Position numbers and translations under genes: made by a program
Source: VRUE01 sp963720805
GTDB taxonomy: Bacteria; Actinomycetota; Thermoleophilia; Solirubrobacterales; 70-9
Length of the DNA: 64,000 nucleotides
NCBI GenBank assembly: GCA_963720805.1
Contig: CAVRGT010000010.1
Span: forward strand, 248,001-312,000
Direction of reading: 5' to 3'
Shown: in pieces, positions 1 through 7,312 of the stretch
Layout of the letters: the number at the start of each line of letters is the position of its first letter
How positions within the stretch are numbered: position 1 is the first letter of the stretch
The notes under the pieces: generated by a model
Told to the model about the DNA's origin: nothing
Databases searched by the model: none
The model's input: only the letters and a program-made list of their open reading frames with translations

Positions 1-154
1 TGGGCCGATGTACAGGGACTTCCGAAAATGAGCCTATCGGACGGCATTTGAGTGAAGGCTCCGCGCGAGCAATCCGCAGTCTGCACGAACGGAGCGGGCC
101 TGGCGCCGCTGCAAGGATCGCCGTCAGCAATCAGACGGCGGGCTGAATTGAGAC

Positions 155-529
155 TCAGAGCTGAAGATGGCGCAAGTATGCGCGAGACTGCGACCGGCGC
201 GACCTTTCTACCGCAGTCTCTAGCCGTCCCCGACGAGTCCGGCGGTGTTTGACCGCAGCCGCTATGGCCTTTAGGGCTTTGTCGCGCTCCCACTCCGCGG
301 GCGTTCTCTCGCCCTTCTCCCGATTGCAGCGCTGGCACGCAGCCACGAGGTTGTCGAAGGTTGTCAAGCCGCCTTTGCCCCAAGGTTGTACATGGTCGAT
401 CTCCGTGGCTGGAGCCGGGCAGTAGTGGCACGTAAAGCGGTCTCGGTACATCACTGCCGCCTCGAGACTTGGAGGCGGATCACGCCTAAATGCTGCGAGC
501 AGCGGACTGTTGGTGAAGTCGATCCTCAT
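155..529 (-). CDS. HNH endonuclease family protein
   Basis: Small HNH nuclease of about 124 residues. Two cysteine pairs (CHYC and CQRC) bracket the core, with an IDH motif supplying the metal-binding His and a downstream Asn in TTFDNLVAAC. This is the usual McrA/HNH layout, in which the cysteines hold a structural zinc. The C-terminal 35 residues are strongly basic (many Arg), so it probably binds DNA. Stand-alone HNH proteins of this size are common in phages and integrative elements, which fits the serine integrase nearby. The DNA target cannot be told from sequence. Confidence 0.8.
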   Translation of the reverse strand: MRIDFTNSPLLAAFRRDPPPSLEAAVMYRDRFTCHYCPAPATEIDHVQPWGKGGLTTFDNLVAACQRCNREKGERTPAEWERDKALKAIAAAVKHRRTRRGRLETAVERSRRSQSRAYLRHLQL

Positions 530-586
530 AGGTCACACGGTAGCGCCCGTTCCGGCGGAGCCTGCCCAGTAGTGACCGAGAGAATG

Positions 587-841
587 CTAGAGGGTGTTTT
601 TTCGGGCAGTGAGCTCACGATAGAAGACCTTTGCTATGTCCCCGGCGCGTGCGCCGTCGTCATATCTGACCCATGCGATGTCGCGCGCCACTCCGAGCGC
701 GGGGTCAATCTCTGCGTCGGCGGGCTCTCCGGCGGCAAGGAAGGTGCCAGCTGAGCGCCCGCCCTCGTCGGGATTTGCAATCCAAATGGGATCGTCTTGC
801 TCAAAGGACACTCCCTTCAGGCTAGCTGCTCCCTGTGGCAT
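587..841 (-). CDS. hypothetical protein of integrative element
   Basis: About 84 residues starting at an ATG that begins MPQGAASLKGV. The frame stays open upstream, but that part is Arg/Pro-rich and looks non-coding, so the internal start is preferred. The protein is acidic in its first half and ends in a basic tail. No motif is recognised. It lies on the same strand as its element neighbours. Confidence 0.4.
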   Translation of the reverse strand: MPQGAASLKGVSFEQDDPIWIANPDEGGRSAGTFLAAGEPADAEIDPALGVARDIAWVRYDDGARAGDIAKVFYRELTARKNTL

Positions 842-941
842 TGGAAGTGCCTGAATCAAGCGAGGCCGACACGGGGAACTCCCCCTTACGGGTGTGGCCT
901 GCGGTTCCCCGGTCGGCCCCGCTTCTCTCCGCGCCGTGCCC

Positions 942-1163
942 CTACTTAAGGGCGTAGGCGCGAGGAGTTCGTTTGGCCTGGCGGACCTTCCCCTCTTCGG
1001 CCAGACGCGAAAGACAGTTGGCGACGGCACCGGCAGAGCGCCCGCCGAGGCCCTTGGCGATGGAAGTGGCGGTCAGCGGCGCTTCTTTGCGGTGCGCCTT
1101 CACGTAGTCAAAGACGAGGCACTCGAGCTGGCCGGGGCCCAGGCGTTTCAGCTTGGTGGTCAT
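942..1163 (-). CDS. small winged-helix DNA-binding protein
   Basis: A 73-residue protein starting MTTKLKRLGPGQLE, four bases after the stop of the upstream gene and so probably translationally coupled to it. The sequence (VFDYVKAHRKEAPLTATSIAKGLGG followed by a second helix and a KVRQAKRTPRAYAL strand/wing) fits a winged helix-turn-helix that would bind DNA. Such proteins in mobile elements often regulate excision or act as excision factors; that role is inference. Confidence 0.55.
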   Translation of the reverse strand: MTTKLKRLGPGQLECLVFDYVKAHRKEAPLTATSIAKGLGGRSAGAVANCLSRLAEEGKVRQAKRTPRAYALK

Positions 1164-1167
1164 CGGG

Positions 1168-1656
1168 TCAGCCCCTCTCGCCGTCGAGGCGAGTGAGCAG
1201 CTCCTCGCAGGTGTTCTTGGCACCCTGGTAGAGCGCCCTGGCCCGTTCCTCTTCTTCGCGTTGGAGGTGCATGGAGGCGGTGCCGTCGAGGACGCCTACG
1301 GCTTCGCATCGCAGGCGGGTGAGCAGTTCGGCCAGGTCGTGGGCCTCCATCGTCAGCTCGACCTCTTTGCGGCCGTCCTTCGGTTGCCAGCCGATGTCGG
1401 CCAGCAGGCGGAAGTCTTCGCCGAACTCGATCCCCATTCGCTCGGCCCGCTCGTACTCGCCGTCTTCCTCCAGGGCGATCCAGATGTCGCCGATCTGACC
1501 CAGGTGGTTGCGGACCAGCTCGTAGAGCCCGTCTCGCTGCTCCTTGCCGATGGTTGTCGTGGTGCCGGGCACGATGCCCCTCCTTCTCGGTAAGGGCACC
1601 GAAGGCCGCCGCGATGCCTCACCGGAGTACTTCGGCGAGTAGCGTTCTTCGTGCAT
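1168..1656 (-). CDS. conserved hypothetical protein of integrative element
   Basis: About 162 residues from an ATG (MHEERYSPKY). An earlier ATG 29 codons upstream is possible. A low-complexity N-terminus is followed by a helical acidic region with heptad-like Leu/Glu spacing (LYELVRNHLGQIGDIWIALE, then MEAHDLAELLTRLR), suggesting a helical bundle. No catalytic motif is seen. It is followed after four bases by the winged-helix gene, so the two form an operon. Function unknown. Confidence 0.5.
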   Translation of the reverse strand: MHEERYSPKYSGEASRRPSVPLPRRRGIVPGTTTTIGKEQRDGLYELVRNHLGQIGDIWIALEEDGEYERAERMGIEFGEDFRLLADIGWQPKDGRKEVELTMEAHDLAELLTRLRCEAVGVLDGTASMHLQREEEERARALYQGAKNTCEELLTRLDGERG

Positions 1657-1973
1657 CGAAGCGTTGTCTTCGGTGCCGGCCCCGGGGCGCTCCAACGCTG
1701 CCGGGGCGTTTTGATTTTCGCCGACGTTAGCTCGACTGCGCAAGCAAAGCGAGTTCGTATTTGCGCGGCGATAGGCGGGGATGTGCGGCGATTACGGAGT
1801 CGTCGAACGTCCGACTGGACTTCTGCGCGTCACGGAGCTATTGGAGATGGCATGAACTTCGAACCGGCTTCTCCTCGCGCTTCCACCGGGTCTTCCGGTG
1901 GCCCTTCCCCCAGCCCTTCCAGCAGGTCTTCCGCTTCAAATTCGAGCCTGCGTGCCCAAGCCCAAACACAGCG

Positions 1974-2455
1974 CCATTTGCGCGCTTCGAGGTTTGCCGA
2001 CATCTCTGCGGATCGCCGTAGTCAGTCGGTCATTCCCACGCTCGCCTCGCTCTCGATCACCTACGCGCCCTTTGCTCTCGGCGCCTTCGCCATCGCCTCC
2101 GCGCTGGCTACGCAGCGCCTCCTCGGCCAACTGCGCGACCGCCGCCACCCCGCTTTGTGCGGCCCGGCCGAGGCTTGCCGGGTGACGTTTGGAGGTCGTT
2201 CGTGCGGTCGCCCCTGCGGTCGACCGTGCGGTCACCCGTGCGGTCGCATCGCGCTCTCGCGCAAGGGCGGGTTTTCGCGAGCGTGGCGGCGTTTGCTGGC
2301 TTTGCGTTTTGCCGACATATCTACGTCACAACAAGGTCGGTGCGGGAGTTCGATGCGATCTCGATATCTGCCTCTTCTCTTCGCCGCCTCTCCCGGCATC
2401 CGCACCATCGCCTCCGCGCTGGCTCCACAACGCTTCTCCGCAAAACCGCGCAGGC
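1974..2455. repeat. imperfect direct duplication, two blocks
   Basis: Block 1 (about 1974-2135) and block 2 (about 2290-2455) share TTGCCGACAT-type sequence near their left ends and an identical CATCGCCTCCGCGCTGGCT near their right ends. Matching is patchy between. Neither block carries a convincing reading frame. Confidence 0.5.
2202..2249. repeat. tandem 12-bp repeat, four units
   Basis: Four consecutive 12-mers on the pattern SYGCGGTCRMCC (units GTGCGGTCGCCC, CTGCGGTCGACC, GTGCGGTCACCC, GTGCGGTCGCAT). They lie between the two halves of the larger duplication. They could be protein-binding iterons or simple slippage products. Confidence 0.6.
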
Positions 2456-2714
2456 ATGGACTCGGCGCCGCTTGGTGCGGCGCGGTCGTGGTGCCGCTGG
2501 TCGCCTGCTTGGCGATGGCGCGTAGGGGCGAAGGTTGCCCGGAGAGCCGACGTCCGCGCGCCAGGGCGCATTCGGCGCGGGTGATGGCCGTCCACCGCAA
2601 GGAGGTCGACCTGGACCGCTTCGTCGCCGCGCTGCTGGCGCTGGCCGCCGAACCGGGCGCCCATTCGGGGCGCCGTCACAAGACGACTGGAGAGTCGTCG
2701 CGAACGGAGCAATC

Positions 2715-4361
2715 ATGTCGGCGATGAAACGGGCGGCGATCTACCTGCGGGTCTCAACGGCCGCGCAGGCGACCAGGGGACGGGAGCCGGAGGGCTACTC
2801 GATCCCTGCCCAACGCGAGGCTTGCCAGGGCAAGGCATCTGAGCTTGATGCCGAGGTGGTGGCCGAGTACGTCGACCGGGGCGAGTCGGCGAAGACCGCA
2901 GATCGGCCCGAGCTGAAGGCGTTGCTGGCCCGGTTGGAGGAGAAGCGCGACCTCGACTTCGTGATCGTCCACAAGGTCGACCGGCTCGCCCGCAACCGCT
3001 ATGACGACGCGACGATCACCTACGCGCTGCAAGAAGCCGGAGCCGAGCTGGTCTCCGTCACTGAGAACATCGACCGCACCCCGGTCGGGGCCTTCATGCA
3101 CGCCATCGTCGCCGCCAACGCCGAGTTCTACTCGGCCAACCTGGCAGCCGAGGCGAAGAAGGGGCAGATTCAGAAGGCCAAGCTGGGAGGAACCCCGACC
3201 AAGGCGCCGCTCGGCTACCTCAATGTCCGCAAGCTGATCGAGGGCCACGAAATCCGCACGGTCGAGATCGACCCCGAGCGAGCCCCTCATGTCCGCTGGG
3301 CCTTCGCCGCCTACGGCTCAGGCGCTTACACGCTCGATACGTTGCTCGCCGCGCTGACCGAGCGCGGCCTGCGCACCCGGCCGACGCCAAGGAAGCCCGA
3401 AAAGCCGCTGTCGCGTACGCAGCTTGCCTCGATGCTCCAGAATCCCTACTACGTGGGTGTTGTCCGCTATGCCAAGGTCGAGTATGAGGGCCGCCATGAG
3501 CACCTGATCGACCAGCACACCTTCGCCAAGGCCAAGGCGGTCCTTGCCGCCCATGCCAGCTCCTCAGAGAAGGACCGAAAGCACCACCACTACCTGAAGG
3601 GTTCCCTCTACTGCGGGCGCTGCGGCTCGCGGATGAGCTTCACCTACGCGAAAGGCAACGGCGGGGGCTATGCCTACTTCTACTGCCTTGGGCGCACCCG
3701 GGGCACCGGCTGCGAGCAGCCCTATGTCCCCGTCGACTTGATCGAGACAGCGGTGGAGAACGCCTACGGCGATGTGAAGCTTCCGCGCAAACAGACTGAG
3801 CGGGTGCGGGGGAAACTGAACCACGCGCTGGCCGGGATGCGCACGCAGGCAGAAGCCGAGGCGACCCGCCAGCGAAAGCGTCTCGCCAAGCTCACCGAGG
3901 AACGCGAGAAGCTGCTTCACGCCTATTACGCCGGGGCGGTCCCCGTCGACCTGCTGCGGGCCGAGCAGGACCGGCTTACGGCCGAGACCGGGCAGGCCGA
4001 ACGGCATATCGATGCGGCTGAGGCTTCCTTCTCCGACATCGAGGACACGCTCGGTAAGGCGCTCGACCTGCTGGCAAGTTGCCAACGTGCCTACCTGGCG
4101 GCGCCAGGGCACCTACGGCGGCAATGGAACCAGGCGCTGTTCGAGCGGCTGGTGGTCTACGACGACAAGATCGGCGAGACCAAGATCGCCGAGCCGTTCG
4201 CCACGCTGGCCGATCCGCAGCTGCCCAAGACCCTCAGCGGCACGGCGGCCACCGGCAACGCCGTTTCTTCTGGCGCTGGTTCGAGTGAGGCCATTCCAGT
4301 GGAGCTAGCCGGATTCGAACCGGCGACCTCTTGGGTGCGATCCAAGCGCTCTGCCAACTGA
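2715..4361 (+). CDS. large serine recombinase (integrase)
   Basis: Site-specific serine integrase of 548 residues. The N-terminal resolvase domain has YLRVS with nucleophile Ser14, then KVDRLARNRYD and the long E helix (ANAEFYSANLAAEAKKGQ). A recombinase domain follows (PHVRWAFAAYGSGAY to ASMLQNPYYVGVV). The zinc ribbon is built from CGRC, a later single Cys and GTGC. A coiled-coil rich in Glu/Arg/Lys lies C-terminal, as expected for this family. The start at MSAMKRAAIYLRVS is chosen because it places the catalytic Ser normally; the upstream extension is low-complexity. The reading frame has no stop of its own before the tRNA-Ala gene: the last 20 or so residues are antisense tRNA, and the stop lies inside the tRNA. 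This places the integrase at the element end that joins the chromosome. The other end lies left of the window. Confidence 0.9.
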   Translation: MSAMKRAAIYLRVSTAAQATRGREPEGYSIPAQREACQGKASELDAEVVAEYVDRGESAKTADRPELKALLARLEEKRDLDFVIVHKVDRLARNRYDDATITYALQEAGAELVSVTENIDRTPVGAFMHAIVAANAEFYSANLAAEAKKGQIQKAKLGGTPTKAPLGYLNVRKLIEGHEIRTVEIDPERAPHVRWAFAAYGSGAYTLDTLLAALTERGLRTRPTPRKPEKPLSRTQLASMLQNPYYVGVVRYAKVEYEGRHEHLIDQHTFAKAKAVLAAHASSSEKDRKHHHYLKGSLYCGRCGSRMSFTYAKGNGGGYAYFYCLGRTRGTGCEQPYVPVDLIETAVENAYGDVKLPRKQTERVRGKLNHALAGMRTQAEAEATRQRKRLAKLTEEREKLLHAYYAGAVPVDLLRAEQDRLTAETGQAERHIDAAEASFSDIEDTLGKALDLLASCQRAYLAAPGHLRRQWNQALFERLVVYDDKIGETKIAEPFATLADPQLPKTLSGTAATGNAVSSGAGSSEAIPVELAGFEPATSWVRSKRSAN

Positions 4362-4372
4362 GCTATAGCCCC
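4300..4372 (-). tRNA. tRNA-Ala (anticodon CGC)
   Basis: A full cloverleaf can be drawn on the minus strand: a 7-bp acceptor with the alanine identity pair G3.U70, D arm GCTC/GAGC, anticodon stem CTTGG/CCAAG with loop ATCGCAC, T arm GCCGG/CCGGC with TTCGAAT, and discriminator A. Its 3' half overlaps, in antisense, the end of the serine integrase gene, marking it as the likely attachment site of the element. Confidence 0.95.
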
Positions 4373-4461
4373 GGGGTGCGTGGGTGGGAGGTTCGTCCCA
4401 GCGCCCTCGCAAGGCGAAGGATAACCGCATAGGCTTTAGGTTCCCGCTTTGGGAGTCAGCC

Positions 4462-5457
4462 ATGGGCATCCTTGACGAGGCAATCCGAGAGCACCTGGAA
4501 CTGAAGCGCCAGCACGGCGCGGGCGATTCCGAGCTACAGCAGCTCGAGGACGAGGCGTTCGGTCAGGCGGACCGGCCGGGCGACGAGCAGGCGGCGGATC
4601 CGATGGCGGAGGCACCGACGCAGTTCATGGAGCAGCCGGAGATCGCCGAGGACGAGAGCGCTCGCCGTGAGCCGACGATCGCCGATCTGCAGGAGCCGCC
4701 GCCGCTTCCCGAGCCGAAACAGACGGCAGTGGTCGAGGACCTCGCCGAGCCGGAGCCCGCGCCCGTCGATGAGGCCCCCGCCGAGGAGGAGCAGCCGGCG
4801 ATGGAGCACGAGATCATCGCCGATGCCGTCGAGGCCTCTGGGCCCAGCACCGAGGAACGTCAGACGATCGCCGAACAGCCGACCGAGATGTTCGACGTCG
4901 AGCAGGAGCTGAGCGGGCCGCCGAGCCCGACCGACGAGGAGCTGGTCGAAGAGGAGATCGCTGAGCCTCGCCTGGCGCCCACCGATCCGCTTGCCGGCCT
5001 GGCCGAGACCGAAGAGGCCGAGGTCAGCGTCCAGGGCCCCGCGCCCGACGATGATGACGAGTACGACGATGAGGACGACGCCTTCTGGAACGAGCAGCGG
5101 CTCTCCGATGAACTCGACCAGGCGCTCGAGGCGCCGCGCGATGCCGAGCCGGAGCCGGCGGCCGAGCCCGAGCCGGCGGCCGAGGTCGAGATCGAGCCGG
5201 AGGCCGAGGCCGAGCTAGAGCCCGAGCCGGAGATCAAGGAGCCGGTCAAGCCCGACGAGGAGCCCGAGTCCGAGGAATACGAGGCGCAGCCGGAGACGGC
5301 CGAAGAGCCGGCCCCCGTTGCCGAATCCGAGCCGGAGGCCGCCCACCACGAGGAGGATGTGCTCGAGGAGACGCCGGACTTCCTCGAGGAGACCCCCGAG
5401 GACGACCAGCTCTGGTTCGAGCAGAAGCCGCCAAAGGACTTCGACTTCGACGACTGA
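4462..5457 (+). CDS. acidic Glu/Pro/Ala-rich low-complexity protein
   Basis: A 331-residue protein. The first 35 residues (MGILDEAIREHLELKRQHGA) form a likely amphipathic helix. The rest is a highly acidic, disordered Glu/Pro/Ala/Asp tail with EPEPAAE-type repeats and a DDDDEYDDEDD stretch. No membrane segment or enzyme motif is seen. The short ordered N-terminus with a long acidic tail suggests an adaptor or charge brush on a larger assembly, but that is inference. The start was picked at the ATG preceding the conserved-looking helix. It stands between two oppositely oriented tRNA-Ala genes. Confidence 0.7.
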   Translation: MGILDEAIREHLELKRQHGAGDSELQQLEDEAFGQADRPGDEQAADPMAEAPTQFMEQPEIAEDESARREPTIADLQEPPPLPEPKQTAVVEDLAEPEPAPVDEAPAEEEQPAMEHEIIADAVEASGPSTEERQTIAEQPTEMFDVEQELSGPPSPTDEELVEEEIAEPRLAPTDPLAGLAETEEAEVSVQGPAPDDDDEYDDEDDAFWNEQRLSDELDQALEAPRDAEPEPAAEPEPAAEVEIEPEAEAELEPEPEIKEPVKPDEEPESEEYEAQPETAEEPAPVAESEPEAAHHEEDVLEETPDFLEETPEDDQLWFEQKPPKDFDFDD

Positions 5458-5501
5458 GCGAGTCGTGTCGGCCCAGCTCTGGCCGCTTACAATTTGAGTA
5501 C

Positions 5502-5574
5502 GGGGCCATAGCTCAGCTGGCAGAGCGCGGCGTTTGCAACGCCGAGGTCGCCGGTTCGATCCCGGCTGGCTCCA
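5502..5574 (+). tRNA. tRNA-Ala (anticodon TGC)
   Basis: Cloverleaf with acceptor GGGGCCA/TGGCTCC (G3.U70 alanine identity), D stem GCTC/GAGC, anticodon stem CGGCG/CGCCG with loop TTTGCAA, T stem GCCGG/CCGGC, discriminator A. It has the same isotype as the CGC tRNA about 1.1 kb away on the other strand. Confidence 0.95.
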
Positions 5575-5640
5575 TCATCATCAACGAGAGGCAACTTTCG
5601 TCCGGCCGGTTGGGAAGTTCACACCGGCCGCCGCGTTTCG

Positions 5641-7299
5641 GTGTTGAATGGGGTCGTGCGTCTCGTCCGATCGCTCGCTGGGGCTGTGCTTTTGCCGATC
5701 GTTTTTGCGGCTGCGCTCTTCGCCGTGCCCGCTGCCGCGGCACCCTTGCCGGTGCTGGTGGGCCAAGTCGGCAGCGCGTCCACCACTGGGTCTGCCACCT
5801 CGGCGGGCGGGTGCGACTGCACCGTGGCGCAGATGCACGAGGCAAGTCCGGCGAGCAAGTCCTACGTGTTCCCCTACGACGGGGTGATCGTGTCCAGCGG
5901 CACCTACGTCGGCGGCTACGTCGCACCGGCCGACACCGACACCGTGCAGGTCCAGACGGTGCATAGGACCGGCGCGACGACGGGCACCGTCGCCAGCGCG
6001 GGCACCGCCCACCACCTGCTCGGATTGACGACGAGCGCCGTGAATCGGTTCTACGACAGGTTGCCTGCTCACGAGGGCGACGTCCTCGCGGCGCGCTTCC
6101 ACGACAGTGGGTACATCGAATCGACGCCCTTCTTCTTCAAGGCCACCGCCGGCGGGGACGAAGTCGAGGTGTCCAGTCCCACGGCAGCCGGCGGCAGCCT
6201 CTCGGCACTCGGTTCACCGGTGCCCGAACGCCGGGTCAACCTCGAAGCCGTGCTCGAGCCCGACGAAGACCACGACGGCTACGGGGACGCATCGCAGGAC
6301 CTCTGCCCCGGCTCGCCGATCGCGACCTCGGCCTGCTCGGGTTCGCTCTTCGGCACTGACCTACAGGGCGAACGCTCGGCCCCGCCGGCGGCCTGCGGGC
6401 CCTCCTGCCTATACGTGCAGACCGCCCTCGGCGGCGCCTCCACCGCGACGTCCATGCCCGGGGTGATCGTTCGCTGGCGGGTACTGAACGGCAGCAGCGG
6501 CGCCTACCGGATCAATGTGCTGACCGACAACCCGGGAGGAAGCGGCGGGGCATTCCACGCCTACCACGTGCTCAGCATCGGCGAAACCGTGACCGTGACC
6601 GCGCCCACCAACTCGGCGTTCTCGCAGATCTCGAGCTTCCCGACCCGGCTGCCGATCCCGGCGGGCGCCTATGTCGGCTTGACGGTGCCGGGTGGCAGTG
6701 TCCCCGGCTTCCAATCGAGCGCCGGCGGTCAGGCGAAGTATTCGCGCACGGAAGCGCCGTTCCCCGGCATCACCGGGGTCGTCGGCGAATCCCACAACGG
6801 CGCGATCCTCTACGACGCCGACATCGAGCCCGACGTCGACGGCGACGGCTACGGCGACGTCACTCAGGACTCGTGCCCGACCTCAGCCTCGGTCCACGAA
6901 GGACCGTGCCCGCGGCCCCCGGGCCCTGAAAAGCTTCCTCCGCCGCTCCCGAAGATCGGGTCGCTGGCGGTAAAGCCGAAGAACTTCCACGCCAAGCCGC
7001 TCGGAAGGGTCACGGCGGGGGCCAAATGGGGGACCAAGGTGAAGCTCTCGCTCTCCTCAGCGGCGACCGTAACGCTCGCGTTCGAAGCTCGGCAGGGCCG
7101 GCGCTTCCACGTCGTCACCCGCCTGACCAAGAAAGCATCCGCGGGGCGCACTTCAGTCGCCTTCAGCGGCCAGTACCGCCGAGCCGGCAAGCTCACCGAC
7201 CTTCGGCCCGGCACCTACCGCCTCACCGCCAGCGCCAAGAGCGGGGCCGGTGTCGGACCGATCAAGCGCACGACCTTCACCGTCCTGCCCCCGGCCTGA
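5641..7299 (+). CDS. secreted protein with thrombospondin type-3 repeats
   Basis: A 552-residue exported protein. A signal peptide (hydrophobic core AGAVLLPIVFAAALFAV, cleavage near AAAAP) starts at GTG; a second GTG six codons on would also fit. Two calcium-binding TSP3/MopE-like units are visible: DEDHDGYGDASQDLCP near residue 210 and DVDGDGYGDVTQDSCP near 400, each following a repeat module of roughly 190 residues. The C-terminal 130 residues are a beta-rich module with Gly/Thr/Arg (KLSLSSAATVTLAFEARQGRR). A shorter paralogue lies at 35.5 kb. Role unknown; extracellular structure or adhesion is plausible. Confidence 0.75.
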   Translation: MLNGVVRLVRSLAGAVLLPIVFAAALFAVPAAAAPLPVLVGQVGSASTTGSATSAGGCDCTVAQMHEASPASKSYVFPYDGVIVSSGTYVGGYVAPADTDTVQVQTVHRTGATTGTVASAGTAHHLLGLTTSAVNRFYDRLPAHEGDVLAARFHDSGYIESTPFFFKATAGGDEVEVSSPTAAGGSLSALGSPVPERRVNLEAVLEPDEDHDGYGDASQDLCPGSPIATSACSGSLFGTDLQGERSAPPAACGPSCLYVQTALGGASTATSMPGVIVRWRVLNGSSGAYRINVLTDNPGGSGGAFHAYHVLSIGETVTVTAPTNSAFSQISSFPTRLPIPAGAYVGLTVPGGSVPGFQSSAGGQAKYSRTEAPFPGITGVVGESHNGAILYDADIEPDVDGDGYGDVTQDSCPTSASVHEGPCPRPPGPEKLPPPLPKIGSLAVKPKNFHAKPLGRVTAGAKWGTKVKLSLSSAATVTLAFEARQGRRFHVVTRLTKKASAGRTSVAFSGQYRRAGKLTDLRPGTYRLTASAKSGAGVGPIKRTTFTVLPPA

Positions 7300-7312
7300 G
7301 CCGCGCCGGGCC

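Larger units (their letters stand above)
1744..2714. other. 970-bp stretch without a convincing gene
   Basis: Open frames occur on both strands but are all Arg/Pro/Ser-rich, typical of high-GC shadow frames. The stretch holds an imperfect duplication (two blocks about 320 bp apart, listed separately) and a tandem 12-mer. Lying just upstream of a serine integrase, it is the kind of place where such elements keep regulatory DNA, but no site was recognised. Confidence 0.5.

Noticed and set aside
1651..2727. Plus-strand 358-residue frame before the integrase
   Set aside because: Composition is Arg/Ser/Pro-rich with no motif, and it spans a DNA duplication and tandem repeats; more likely non-coding.
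4300..5574. Protein-like endings AGFEPATSWVRS and AGIEPATSALQT suggesting a conserved peptide
   Set aside because: They are the antisense translation of tRNA-Ala genes, a well-known annotation artefact.
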